The notes under the pieces: model-generated
The model's database searches: none
What the model saw: the letters and a program-made list of their open reading frames with translations, nothing else
Told to the model about the DNA's origin: nothing
Assembly: GCA_036490515.1 (NCBI GenBank)
Contig: DASXDU010000037.1
Location: 62,001-126,000 of the forward strand
Length of the DNA stretch: 64,000 bases
DNA from: Palsa-1150 sp036490515
GTDB taxonomy: Bacteria; Myxococcota_A; Polyangia; Polyangiales; Polyangiaceae
Direction: 5' to 3'
Part shown: positions 29,689-38,438 of the stretch, in pieces
Numbering within the stretch: the stretch's first letter is position 1
Layout: every line of letters starts with the position of its first letter
Program-made: the position numbers and the translations under genes

Positions 29689-31458
29689 GTGAGCACGGTT
29701 TCGCCGGCGCGGGGCAGCGCGCGAATCGTCAGGGTTGCCGGCACGGTCGCGCTCCTCGGCGTGCTCCTCGGTGGCGCGTGCTTCGGATACGACGCCTGCG
29801 ACGCGCGCGTCACCCGCTCGGCCGCCGCGTCTGCCTGGGCGTCCTACACGGCGTGCCTCACGGGAGGCGTCGTCCCGCCAGGGGGACATCCCTCCGAGCA
29901 CATCCGCGCCGTGGACGTGGGCTTGCTCGTCGAGCGCGCTCCGGCTGGCTCGGCTTCGTCTTCGGCCTCGCCTCCGGCGCAGCCCCAGGCCGAACCCGAC
30001 TGGCCGGTACGCTGCCGGCGTCACGTCGAGGACCTCCTCCCGCTCGTCGTCTCGATCGCGCGGAGCGACGAGCGCGCGCAGTCCGCGGTGAGCCTGACGG
30101 CGCGGCTCGCACATCCCCTCGATCCCGCGCGGGTCGAGCCGGCCATCGTCGATCAACTCTCCGACGCGCTGGCCGTGCTCGGGCTCCCGTCGCTGCCGTC
30201 GCTCCCGTCGCGCCCCTCCACGTCGGCCGCCGCGCCCACGGATCCGAAGCCGCTCGCCGAGGTCCTCGCCGACATCGAGCGGCGCGCGCTCGTACCCATC
30301 GGCGCGCTGGGCGCCTCCGCTGTCTCTTCCCCCGCAGCGCCGGATCCGATCCCCGGGACCGGGCTTCGCCTCGCGTGGGGCGCGCGCCCTCCGTGGACGT
30401 GCCGCTTCGAGCCCGGCCTCGGGCACGCACGCTGCGCCGAGGTGCGCGGCGTCCCGCCCGAGGCCCAGCTCATCCCCGTCGCGGAGGACGACGCGGCCCC
30501 GATGACCCTCGTCCGCCTCCTCTTCACGCAGGACGTCCCGGCCGGCGTCGTGCGCGCGGACGACGGCGAACGCATTGCCGACGACTGGAAGCTCCCCGCC
30601 TTCGTGCGGGCCGACGGCACCGTCGTGACCGTCGCCCCCGTTCACGGCGCCTCGGTGCTGCGCCATGCCGACGAGGAGATCGCCCTCGCCATCCCCGGCG
30701 ACGCGAGCACCACGGCGATCTCCGGCGACACCGTCGTCTGGATCGACGGCGACCGCCTGCGCGCACGTCCCTTCGATGGCAACGGCGCGATGGGCCCCAT
30801 CGCCGATCTCGGACCGCTGCCTCCCGGCGAGCACTCCATCGCGCTCTGTCGCGCGCACCGTACGCTCGCCGTACGCGTCACGACCGGCGACGCGGCGACC
30901 ACCGTCTTCCGGGCCGAGGCCGACGGCGAGGGCTCGTGGTCCGCACCGGTCGCGTCGGCTCGGGCCGACCGCCCCGCCTCGGTTGCATGCGACGACGACG
31001 AGATGACGCTGACCTGGTTCGCCGGCTCCGACGCCGGCGGCACGCGCGGAACGATTCGCCAGATTGCCTGCGCGCCCCACGGCTGCCGGAGCGGCGAGGC
31101 AAACCTCGGCGCCGCATGGGACGTCCCCGATCCCGATCGCGACGTGGTCGCCCTCGGCTCCCGTGTCCTCGCGGTCCGCCATGCGAGCCGCCCGAGCTCG
31201 ATCGACACGCATCCGCTCGAGGGCATCCTCGCGCGCTTCGCGCCGCTCGACGGCCTGGCTGCGGCGCGCGACCGCGTCCTCGTCGCCGACGCGAGGCACG
31301 GCGGGGTCGACCCGGCGCGTGTCCAGGCCTTCTCGCGCGACGGCGTGGCCGTCGTCGTCGTGACCGATCGCGACGGCACGGTCTGGGCGATGCGCGTGGG
31401 ACGCGAGGGCGAGGTCACGCCCGTGGCCGTCGAGGGCGGGCCGCCCGCGGCGCCATGA
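29689..31458 (+). CDS. Hypothetical membrane-anchored protein with propeller-like repeats
   Basis: A 589-aa protein. One hydrophobic anchor covers residues about 13-30 (RVAGTVALLGVLLGGAC), followed by a short Cys-containing region and an Ala/Pro/Ser-rich segment holding an LPSLPSLPS repeat near residue 165. From about residue 310 there are repeated strands such as TAISGDTVVWIDGDRLRARP and SIALCRAHRTLAVRVTTGDA, which read like a seven-bladed propeller. Function unknown. Start GTG at 29689 lies after a leader region of about 200 bases free of genes. It is convergent with the patatin gene. Confidence 0.6.
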   Translation: MSTVSPARGSARIVRVAGTVALLGVLLGGACFGYDACDARVTRSAAASAWASYTACLTGGVVPPGGHPSEHIRAVDVGLLVERAPAGSASSSASPPAQPQAEPDWPVRCRRHVEDLLPLVVSIARSDERAQSAVSLTARLAHPLDPARVEPAIVDQLSDALAVLGLPSLPSLPSRPSTSAAAPTDPKPLAEVLADIERRALVPIGALGASAVSSPAAPDPIPGTGLRLAWGARPPWTCRFEPGLGHARCAEVRGVPPEAQLIPVAEDDAAPMTLVRLLFTQDVPAGVVRADDGERIADDWKLPAFVRADGTVVTVAPVHGASVLRHADEEIALAIPGDASTTAISGDTVVWIDGDRLRARPFDGNGAMGPIADLGPLPPGEHSIALCRAHRTLAVRVTTGDAATTVFRAEADGEGSWSAPVASARADRPASVACDDDEMTLTWFAGSDAGGTRGTIRQIACAPHGCRSGEANLGAAWDVPDPDRDVVALGSRVLAVRHASRPSSIDTHPLEGILARFAPLDGLAAARDRVLVADARHGGVDPARVQAFSRDGVAVVVVTDRDGTVWAMRVGREGEVTPVAVEGGPPAAP

Positions 31459-31464
31459 GCGGAG

Positions 31465-31478
31465 GCCCGCGTTCGGGC
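31465..31478. terminator. Weak hairpin between convergent genes
   Basis: GCCCG-CGTT-CGGGC forms a five-base-pair stem with a four-base loop between the 589-aa gene and the patatin gene. It has no T-run on either strand, so a factor-independent terminator is doubtful. Confidence 0.25.
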
Positions 31479-31500
31479 AATTGCTGCGACGAGCGCGCGC

Positions 31501-32835
31501 CTACTGGGGGCAGCGCTTCGCGAAGAAGGCCGCGAGCGCGTCGTGTCTTCGCTTCGCGTCGCGTCGGCCCATCTCGATGAGGCGCCCGGCGAACTCGCCG
31601 TCGAAGAGCACGTACGAGAGGAGGTCCGCCTCGCTCTCGCCCTCGGCGACGCGCTTGAGCGCCCGGGCCATGAGGCCGCGCACGCGCTTCGAGAATGCCG
31701 CCGATTGCACGTACTCCGCCGCGAGCACGCCGATGTCCTCGGAAGCGCGCACGTAGACGACATCCATCTGCCGCAGCGCGCCGACGCCCACCTTCGCCAG
31801 CTCCTCGTTGATCGCGGGGCCGAACCCAGGCCCGTAGCGCCGCTCCCCCGCCGCGAGAACGGCGTTGAGCCGCTCGAGGCGGTCGATGTCGTTCTCGATG
31901 CGGTCGAGCAGGAGCGCGTTCATCGCCTTGCCCAGGACGAACAGCGGGTCCGGGTAGGCGCGCTCGTGCGCCCCCGCCTCGGCCGGTGTCGGGGTCTGGT
32001 CGCGGATGAACCGCGGGTTGACGACGACGAGGCCGTTCGCGCCCAATCGCCGCGCCGGCGAGAGCGGAACGTTCTGGCGGAGACCCCCGTCGCAGTAGAA
32101 CTCGCCGTCGATCTCCACCGCGGGAAAGAGCAGCGGCACCGCCGCCGACGCGAGCACGTGCTCCTCGCGGATGATCGCGGCGCGTCCCACCATGGTCGGG
32201 TCGCTCCCCCAGCGAGGTGTGCCTCCCTCGCGCCGCTGCACGAAGACGACCGTCCGACCGCTCGCTACTTGCGTCGTCGAGATCGAGAGCGCGGCGATCC
32301 GTCCCTCGTTCAGGTGATCCGCGATGCGGTCGAACGGGATCGCGTCGCGGATGATGGTCTCGACGCCGCTGGGGTCGAAGATGCCCCCGCGCCTCCCCTC
32401 GCGCTTGTCGTGGACCTTCCGGTCGCGTTTCGGAGCACGCCCGACGAGCCGACCCGCGAGCTGGAGCATCTCGCCCGGCGACGGACGGACGACGTCCTCG
32501 AGGCGCAGGCTCGTCCATCGCTCCGCGAGCATCGCGGCGCGCGCGCGCGGCTTGTCCGCATGTGCGGCGAGCATGCACGCGTTGATGCTCCCGGCCGAGG
32601 TCCCGCAGAGGATGTCGAGCGGCACGTCGCACCCTATGTCGCGAGGGATCTCCTCGAGCACGTACTGGACGACGCCCACCTCGTACGCCCCGCGCGCCGC
32701 GCCGCCCGCGAGCACCAGCGCCACGCGGTGCTCGTCGTGCTTCGCGCGCTTCGGAGCCGACGGGAGCGACGAGACCGACGAGAGCGACGAGAGCGACGGG
32801 TTCGACTTGCGAGACCTGCCCGTGCCCGTGGCCAT
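31501..32835 (-). CDS. Patatin-like phospholipase
   Basis: A 444-aa lipid acyl hydrolase of the patatin family. After a Ser/Leu-rich leader (NPSLSSLSSVSSLPS) the patatin core begins VALVLAGGAARGAYEVGVVQ, giving the oxyanion-hole GGAARG. The nucleophile motif GTSAGS is at about residue 76, and the catalytic Asp sits in YCDGGLRQN near 249, so the Ser-Asp dyad is complete. There is no signal peptide. The C-terminal 170 residues are helical and not assigned. It should act on phospholipids at the membrane face; regiospecificity is unknown. It is convergent with the 589-aa gene. Confidence 0.92.
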   Translation of the reverse strand: MATGTGRSRKSNPSLSSLSSVSSLPSAPKRAKHDEHRVALVLAGGAARGAYEVGVVQYVLEEIPRDIGCDVPLDILCGTSAGSINACMLAAHADKPRARAAMLAERWTSLRLEDVVRPSPGEMLQLAGRLVGRAPKRDRKVHDKREGRRGGIFDPSGVETIIRDAIPFDRIADHLNEGRIAALSISTTQVASGRTVVFVQRREGGTPRWGSDPTMVGRAAIIREEHVLASAAVPLLFPAVEIDGEFYCDGGLRQNVPLSPARRLGANGLVVVNPRFIRDQTPTPAEAGAHERAYPDPLFVLGKAMNALLLDRIENDIDRLERLNAVLAAGERRYGPGFGPAINEELAKVGVGALRQMDVVYVRASEDIGVLAAEYVQSAAFSKRVRGLMARALKRVAEGESEADLLSYVLFDGEFAGRLIEMGRRDAKRRHDALAAFFAKRCPQ

Positions 32836-33077
32836 TCCTCGACTCTAGGCGCGTCGCGCAGCGCGCGTCCCGCGTGGCGCCGTCTCTCCGGCCGCGCTCG
32901 AGCCCGCCGCGGCGCGCGTCCTGCAATTCCCTCCCACATGTCGGCTCACGCGCCCACCGACCTGACGACGCTCCGTCGATTCGGGGTTCCGGCGCATGAG
33001 GCATTCGCGATAGGAGTGGATGGTTCAGCCCTGAGCAAGTGTGACGTGACGCGGTCTACGCACTCCGGAGGTGCCGT

Positions 33078-34007
33078 TTGTTGATCTTCCCGATGCTGGC
33101 TGCTTCGCTCGTCATGACGACGAGCCCCGACATGGCCCGCAATTCCGGGCACTTCGCGCAAGAGATCAGCTTCGAGAAGATGGACGTCACGACGCTCGCC
33201 GACATCGCGGGCGGGCAGAACGCGAAGCGCCCTTCGCGTGGCCGGGGCCGGTCGCTGCCGGTGAAGGCCTTCGAGGGCGCGGACGACGACGACGGAATGG
33301 CCGAGGTCGCCGCGGCCCCGACGCGCGCCAGCAAGTTCGTTTGCCCGTCCGACATGGTCATGATCGGCCGCTCGTATTGCGTCGACACCTTCGAGGCGTC
33401 GCTCCTCGAATCGACCGACTCGGGCGACAAGCCCTGGCCTTATTACGAGGTCCTGCCCGAGGGGGTGCGCGTGCGCGCGGTCAGCGTCGCCGGCGTCTTC
33501 CCGCAGGGGTACATCAGCGGCGTGCAGGCGGCGGCCGCGTGCGAGGCGAGCGGCAAGCGCCTCTGCAAGCCGGCCGAGTGGAAGAAGGCCTGCATGGGCC
33601 CGAAAAAGACCATCTTCCCGTACGGCAACACGCGCGAGACGGGCGTCTGCAACGACAACGGCCGCAGCGCGATGCACTTCTTCAACAAGGATCTCGACGA
33701 CAAGCCCGAGCACCGATGGATGTGGGGCTTCGACGGCAACATGACCGACCCGCGCCTCAACCAGCTCGAGGGCACGCTCACGCGCACCGGCGAGCGCACC
33801 GGCTGCACGAACGAGTACGGCGTCTTCGACATGGTCGGCAACCTGCACGAGTGGGTCGACGACCCCGACGGCACGTTCCAGGGCGGCTACTACCTCGACA
33901 CGCACCTCAACGGCGACGGCTGCTTCTACCGCACGACCGCCCACCCGGTGAGCCACCTCGACTACTCCACCGGCTTCCGCTGCTGCGCGGACGTGGACGA
34001 CCTGTAG
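33078..34007 (+). CDS. FGE-sulfatase (SUMF1-fold) domain protein, TTG start
   Basis: A 309-aa protein. A short hydrophobic N-terminus (LIFPMLAASLV) is followed by a charged spacer and, from residue about 95, a formylglycine-generating-enzyme-like domain: MIGRSYCVDTFEAS at its start, ACEASGKRLCKPAEWKKAC in the middle, and GVFDMVGNLHEWVDD then STGFRCC at its end, all family landmarks. The TTG at 33078 is preceded by GGAG seven bases upstream, which decides the start; ATG at 33093 is an alternative. The Cys pair used for catalysis in true FGE is not seen in its usual spacing: only one Cys lies in GDGCFYRTT, so enzyme activity is doubtful. No sulfatase gene is nearby. Confidence 0.8.
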   Translation: MLIFPMLAASLVMTTSPDMARNSGHFAQEISFEKMDVTTLADIAGGQNAKRPSRGRGRSLPVKAFEGADDDDGMAEVAAAPTRASKFVCPSDMVMIGRSYCVDTFEASLLESTDSGDKPWPYYEVLPEGVRVRAVSVAGVFPQGYISGVQAAAACEASGKRLCKPAEWKKACMGPKKTIFPYGNTRETGVCNDNGRSAMHFFNKDLDDKPEHRWMWGFDGNMTDPRLNQLEGTLTRTGERTGCTNEYGVFDMVGNLHEWVDDPDGTFQGGYYLDTHLNGDGCFYRTTAHPVSHLDYSTGFRCCADVDDL

Positions 34008-34308
<301 letters not shown>

Positions 34309-36042
34309 ATGGACGCCAAGACCCTCCACGCCCGCCTCGCCGACGCCTCCAAGCGCTTCCATTCCGAGGGCATCGATGAACGCGGCGGCCGCGACCCCGT
34401 GGCCGCGCTCTACCCCGAGCGCCGCGCCGGGTACTCCCTCTTCACCGTCCCGATGAGCGACGCCGACTGCGAGGCGCTTCGCCCCTACCTCTTCGGCCGT
34501 CCCATCCCGCGCAAGCAGGGCGACACGCCGCTCACGTGCCTCAACCTCGTCGACGGCGAGTGGCGCCGCCCGGCCGAGCTCGTGCCCATGAAGTCCCTGG
34601 CCGACCGCCGCGTCACGCTCTTCGAGCTCGCGCGCTCGCAGGAGGCCGACTGCAAGCACGCGATCGACCGCGCCTTCGCGTTCTGGAGCTCGTTCGAGTG
34701 GACGAACGAGGGCCTCGCGTACCGCAAGATGGTCGTCCGCAACTTCTCGCGCCTCCTCCAGTACTTCTACGAGGAGTGCCTCGACGAGCTCCGCCAGCAG
34801 ACGCCGAAGACGCGCCTCGAGGCGGACAAGGACTTCTGGGAGGCCAAGCGCGCGGCCGACCACCTCGAGGGCAACGCAGAGAAGGCGATGATGGGCGAGA
34901 TGGTCCCGACGATGCTCGCGGGCCAGTCGTACTGGAAGGACGCGTACATCCCGGCAGGCGTCTGCACCGTCATCACGCCGATGAACTTCATCTACGGCAT
35001 CCCGGGGATCCAGATCGTCGGCTGCTACCTCTCGGGCTCGCCCATGATCTTCAAGGGCCACCCCTTCAGCGCGATCACGAGCACGACGCTCATCAAGATG
35101 CTCGTCGCGGCCGGGGCCGACCCGCGCGCGGTGCACAAGCTCGAGGGCTTCGGCGGCGACATCAAGCCGATCGTCGAGGACGAGCGCATCGCGGTCGTCA
35201 GCGTCACCGGCAGCGCCGAGACGGCCAAGGTGCTTCAGGGGATGCGCGGCGTGCGCCCGGTGAAGTTCGAGGGCGGCGGCTGCAACTGGTCGTGGATCGA
35301 CGACGGCTTCACGGACGACGAGCTCAAGAAGATCGCGACGCGCCTCGCATACTCGAAGCTCGGGATGGGGTCGCACAAGTGCACGAGCCTCCACGGCATC
35401 GCCGCGAGCAAGGGGACGCTCGACCGCATCGAGCCGATGATCGTGGCCGAGATGAGGACGTGGCATGCGCGTGACCCGCGCGCCGCCGCGCCCGCCGAGA
35501 CGAAGGTCGTGAGCCCCGTGATGGTCCACAAGGCCGCCACGGTGACGAGCATCATGGAGTCGGCGCGCGCGGCGGGCGTGAAGGTGCTCCTCGAGGGCGG
35601 CAAGGTGACGGGCGGCGACTACGCGGACAACGCCGAGGTCGCGACGCCGGTCGTGCTCGGACGCGTGACGCCGCACACGAAGGTGAAGGTCGACTGGGAC
35701 GGCAAGGAAAAGACGATCGAGCTCGCGCTCACCGAGTTCTTCATGCCCGTCCTCGTCACGATGGAGGTGCCCGCCTTCGACGAGTTCCTCCGCTTCTGCG
35801 TGAACGTGAACCCGCACGACCTGGCGACGAGCCTCTGGTCGCGCGACGACGTGAAGCTCGCGCGCGCGCGCCGCGTCCTCGGCGGAATGGTCAAGGAGAA
35901 CGACGGGACGGACAGCGCGCTCGAGTGGGAAGAGTTCGGTGCGAGCGGCGTCGGCGAAAGCGGCAACACCGGCGTCGGCGACGCGACCACCACCATTGCG
36001 ATGTTCTGCCGGAGGCAGAAGGGCCGCCACTTCGTGCTGTAG
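34309..36042 (+). CDS. Aldehyde dehydrogenase family protein
   Basis: A 577-aa NAD(P)+-dependent oxidoreductase of the ALDH superfamily. Landmarks in order: the Rossmann-side motif VCTVITPMNFIYGIPG, the FKGHPFSAI lysine region, SVTGSAETAKVL (GxxxxG coenzyme loop), the general-base Glu in KFEGGGCNW (about residue 320) and the nucleophile Cys in GSHKCTSLHG (about 358). The Glu-Cys distance of about 37 agrees with the family. The C-terminus contains the usual ALTEFFMPVLVTMEVPAFDE closing region. Sequence style is unlike the common glycine-betaine or P5C subfamilies, so the substrate cannot be given. Start: ATG at 34309 directly precedes the domain. It stands alone on its strand. Confidence 0.88.
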   Translation: MDAKTLHARLADASKRFHSEGIDERGGRDPVAALYPERRAGYSLFTVPMSDADCEALRPYLFGRPIPRKQGDTPLTCLNLVDGEWRRPAELVPMKSLADRRVTLFELARSQEADCKHAIDRAFAFWSSFEWTNEGLAYRKMVVRNFSRLLQYFYEECLDELRQQTPKTRLEADKDFWEAKRAADHLEGNAEKAMMGEMVPTMLAGQSYWKDAYIPAGVCTVITPMNFIYGIPGIQIVGCYLSGSPMIFKGHPFSAITSTTLIKMLVAAGADPRAVHKLEGFGGDIKPIVEDERIAVVSVTGSAETAKVLQGMRGVRPVKFEGGGCNWSWIDDGFTDDELKKIATRLAYSKLGMGSHKCTSLHGIAASKGTLDRIEPMIVAEMRTWHARDPRAAAPAETKVVSPVMVHKAATVTSIMESARAAGVKVLLEGGKVTGGDYADNAEVATPVVLGRVTPHTKVKVDWDGKEKTIELALTEFFMPVLVTMEVPAFDEFLRFCVNVNPHDLATSLWSRDDVKLARARRVLGGMVKENDGTDSALEWEEFGASGVGESGNTGVGDATTTIAMFCRRQKGRHFVL

Positions 36043-36120
36043 CGCGCGCGACGGGCGGAAGAGGAGAGCTCGATCTCGCGCGCGCCACTTGCCCTACGCA
36101 GCTCCTGCCTCTGGGCCCGA

Positions 36121-36149
36121 TTGCCCAATCGCTCGAAATGCCCTAAAGC
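36121..36149 (+). promoter_or_regulatory. Possible sigma-70-type promoter
   Basis: TTGCCC (36121-36126) and TAAAGC (36144-36149) with a 17-base spacer, upstream of the 56-aa gene. It would start transcription only about five bases before the ATG at 36161, so the mRNA would be nearly leaderless. The match is approximate. Confidence 0.3.
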
Positions 36150-36160
36150 TGCGCCCAGCC

Positions 36161-36331
36161 ATGTCAGTCGTCAGCCGCGAGGAGCAGACCCAGAAGGCTT
36201 TTGACGCCCAGGACAAGCAGTGGGGCGCGCCCCGCTTCTTCGCCCTCGGGTTCATGACGCTCGCGATCTGCCTGACGACGATCTACCTGATGTCGGCGGT
36301 CACGGGCTGCTCGCTCCAGATCGTCCCGTGA
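36161..36331 (+). CDS. Small single-pass membrane protein
   Basis: A 56-aa protein: a charged N-terminus (MSVVSREEQTQKAFDAQDKQ), then one hydrophobic helix FFALGFMTLAICLTTIYLMS and a short tail with a single Cys, ending QIVP. It resembles small membrane subunits in general architecture, but I do not recognise a family. No Shine-Dalgarno is visible; a promoter-like element lies 12 bases upstream. It is convergent with the Mur ligase gene. Confidence 0.5.
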   Translation: MSVVSREEQTQKAFDAQDKQWGAPRFFALGFMTLAICLTTIYLMSAVTGCSLQIVP

Positions 36332-36350
36332 GGGCGCCGGCCAGCGAGCC

Positions 36351-37559
36351 TCACGCGCGGTGACGTAGCGCGCGCGCGGCTTCGGCCGCGTCGTCGAAGG
36401 CGATCGTCGTTCCGCCCGCGGTCTGCTCCGTCTCGTGGCCCTTGCCCGCCACGAGCACGACGTCACCCTCGCCCGCTTCGCGGATCGCTCGCTGGATGGC
36501 CGCGCGGCGGTCGAGCTCGACGGCGACTTCGACGCCGGCGCGGATGCCGGAGCGGATGGCGTCGGCGATGCGCGCCGGGTCCTCGCTTCGCGGGTTGTCG
36601 CTCGTGAGGACGACGCGGTCGGAGGCCGACGCGGACTCGCCCATGGGGCCGCGCTTGTCGCGATCGCGGTCGCCGCCCGCGCCGAAGACGACGGTCAGCG
36701 TGCCCGGGCACAGGCGGCGCGCGATGGCGAGGGTCCGCGCGAGCGCGTCGGGCGTGTGGGCGTAGTCGACGACGACGCGGGCGCTACCGGGTGGGCCCGC
36801 GACGGGCTCGAACCGCCCGCGCGGAACGGGCGCCTCGGCGAGGGCGGCGGCGGCGTCGGTGGGCGGGACGCCGGCCGCGAGCGATACGAGGAGGGCGGCC
36901 ATGGCGTTCTCGGCGTAGACGTCGCCGATGGCGCGGATGCGAAGCTCGGGGGGAGCGCTCACGGCGGGCCCGCGCCCCTCGAGGGCGATGCGCGTCCCCT
37001 CCCACGTCGGCGAGACCTCGATGGCGACGAGATCCGGAGGCTCGACGACGGGGCCGCGCGAAGGGACCGCGTAGCGGAGGACGTCGACGCCGTCGGGGAG
37101 GACCTCCTCGAGGAGCGCGGAGGCCTCGTCGGCCGCGTTGAGGACGGCGACGCCGCCCGGTGGCAGCGACACGAAGAGCTGCGCCTTGCTCGCGAGGTAG
37201 TGCTCGGGAGAGCCGTGCGCGTCGAGGTGGTCGTGCGTGAGGTTCGTGAAGACGCCGGCGCGGCACGGCCACGCGCGCGCGAACCCGCGAGCGAGCGACT
37301 CGCTCGTCACCTCGATGGCGGCGAAGCGGCCGCCCCGATCGAGCCCGGCGCGCATCGTGGCGAGGAAGCCGGCGAAGTCGCGCGTCGAAGCGAACGGCTC
37401 GTCGTCGAGGAACGAGCCGAGCGTCGTCGTCTGCGCCACGGGCCGCGCGAGGCGCGCGAGGCACGCCGCGGTCCAGCGCGTCGTGGACGTCTTGCCGTTG
37501 GTCCCCGTGACGCCCACCGTGAAGAGGCCGCGGCTCCAGTCCGGCGGCGGCGGCGTCAC
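36351..37559 (-). CDS. Mur ligase family protein (MurE-like) lacking the N-terminal domain
   Basis: A 402-aa ATP-dependent amide ligase with the two C-terminal Mur domains only. The P-loop GTNGKTSTT is at about residues 17-25, which in MurE (about 490 aa) lies near 110; so the UDP-binding N-terminal domain is missing. The central domain keeps HYLASKAQLF-type Lys (YLASKAQLF, carbamylation site) and TNLTHDHLDAH; the C-terminal domain keeps the DNPRSEDP motif that selects meso-diaminopimelate in MurE, and GKGHETEQ near the end. The GTG start is two bases after the stop of the upstream lipoprotein gene, so no longer N-terminus is possible in frame without overlapping that gene. Role: amino-acid ligation to an unknown acceptor. 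Confidence 0.8.
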   Translation of the reverse strand: MTPPPPDWSRGLFTVGVTGTNGKTSTTRWTAACLARLARPVAQTTTLGSFLDDEPFASTRDFAGFLATMRAGLDRGGRFAAIEVTSESLARGFARAWPCRAGVFTNLTHDHLDAHGSPEHYLASKAQLFVSLPPGGVAVLNAADEASALLEEVLPDGVDVLRYAVPSRGPVVEPPDLVAIEVSPTWEGTRIALEGRGPAVSAPPELRIRAIGDVYAENAMAALLVSLAAGVPPTDAAAALAEAPVPRGRFEPVAGPPGSARVVVDYAHTPDALARTLAIARRLCPGTLTVVFGAGGDRDRDKRGPMGESASASDRVVLTSDNPRSEDPARIADAIRSGIRAGVEVAVELDRRAAIQRAIREAGEGDVVLVAGKGHETEQTAGGTTIAFDDAAEAARALRHRA

Positions 37560-37561
37560 GC

Positions 37562-38365
37562 TCAGCGGAGCCCTTCGACGCAGGAGTACAGGCCCGCCTG
37601 GCAGCCGTGCGAGATGCACTCGGCGACCTTCGTCTTGCCGTCGTCGCTCAGGCCGGAGAGGAGCGCGGTGCAGTCGCCCGGCGTCGTGCGGCACGACTTC
37701 GCCGCGATCTGGCAGAGCTGCGTGAGCTCGTTGTCGGCGCACGCCTCGGAGAGCGCCTGCTTGCCGCACGCGTAGGTGTTCGACGCGTCGCAGAGCTGCG
37801 CCGGCGAGAGGTTCGCCATGCAGCCGACGGCGACCGCCGCCACCTTCGCGTCCATGTACGTCTTGTACGTCCTGCATTCCTGCTGCACGAACGAGCGGAT
37901 GCCGCAGCTCGCCGCGACGCGGACCTCGTTGCAGTCGGGGACGGCGGACGACTCGGTGTCGAGGCACCCCTCGGTGGCGGGCGGCGAAGGGACGGCAGGC
38001 GTCGGGGCGGTCGGGCTGGCGGGCGGCGCCACGATCGCGCCGCTCGACTCGGACGCGGGGCTGAGCAGGCCGAAGTTCGGCGGGGGAGGGCGATACCCCG
38101 GGTCCTGCGTGGCGACGCCGACGCGTCGCGCGGGGCGGCGGACGATGCGAGGCGGCGCGGGGCGTGGCGCGTTGTAGTAGTTGGTCTCCGCCGCGGCGGA
38201 GGAGGGCGAGTACGTCGCGGGGGGCGCGGGCGGCGCCGGAGGATAGGCGTACGCCAGGCGGCGCGGCGGCGGGGGCGGAGGCTGCGGATCGTCGACGTAG
38301 ACGTGGCAAGCGCCCGTCGCGAGCGCCCCCGTCAGGGCGAGGAAAAGGGAGCGAGAGAGCTTCAT
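37562..38365 (-). CDS. Cys-rich lipoprotein with Pro-rich linker
   Basis: A 267-aa exported protein. Signal peptide with lipobox-like ATGAC near residue 20; residues about 25-130 are Pro/Ala/Tyr-rich. The C-terminal 130 residues hold about 12 cysteines with regular spacing in a helical pattern, including EGCLDTESSAVPDCNEVRV, GCMANLSPAQLCDA and CISHGCQAGLYSC; this is a disulfide-rich helical bundle of unknown family. It ends two bases before the start of the Mur ligase gene on the same strand, suggesting translational coupling and a shared envelope role. Confidence 0.7.
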   Translation of the reverse strand: MKLSRSLFLALTGALATGACHVYVDDPQPPPPPPRRLAYAYPPAPPAPPATYSPSSAAAETNYYNAPRPAPPRIVRRPARRVGVATQDPGYRPPPPNFGLLSPASESSGAIVAPPASPTAPTPAVPSPPATEGCLDTESSAVPDCNEVRVAASCGIRSFVQQECRTYKTYMDAKVAAVAVGCMANLSPAQLCDASNTYACGKQALSEACADNELTQLCQIAAKSCRTTPGDCTALLSGLSDDGKTKVAECISHGCQAGLYSCVEGLR

Positions 38366-38438
38366 CCGAACGCGCCTCCAGAGTCGACCCCGACCATACC
38401 GTTAGACGGGTGGACGGAGGAACCCTTCAGAGGCCGCT

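Noticed and set aside
38104..38400. N-terminal extension of the Mur ligase through the lipoprotein gene
   Set aside because: That part of the frame is a shadow of the Pro-rich lipoprotein and shows no Mur N-terminal domain.
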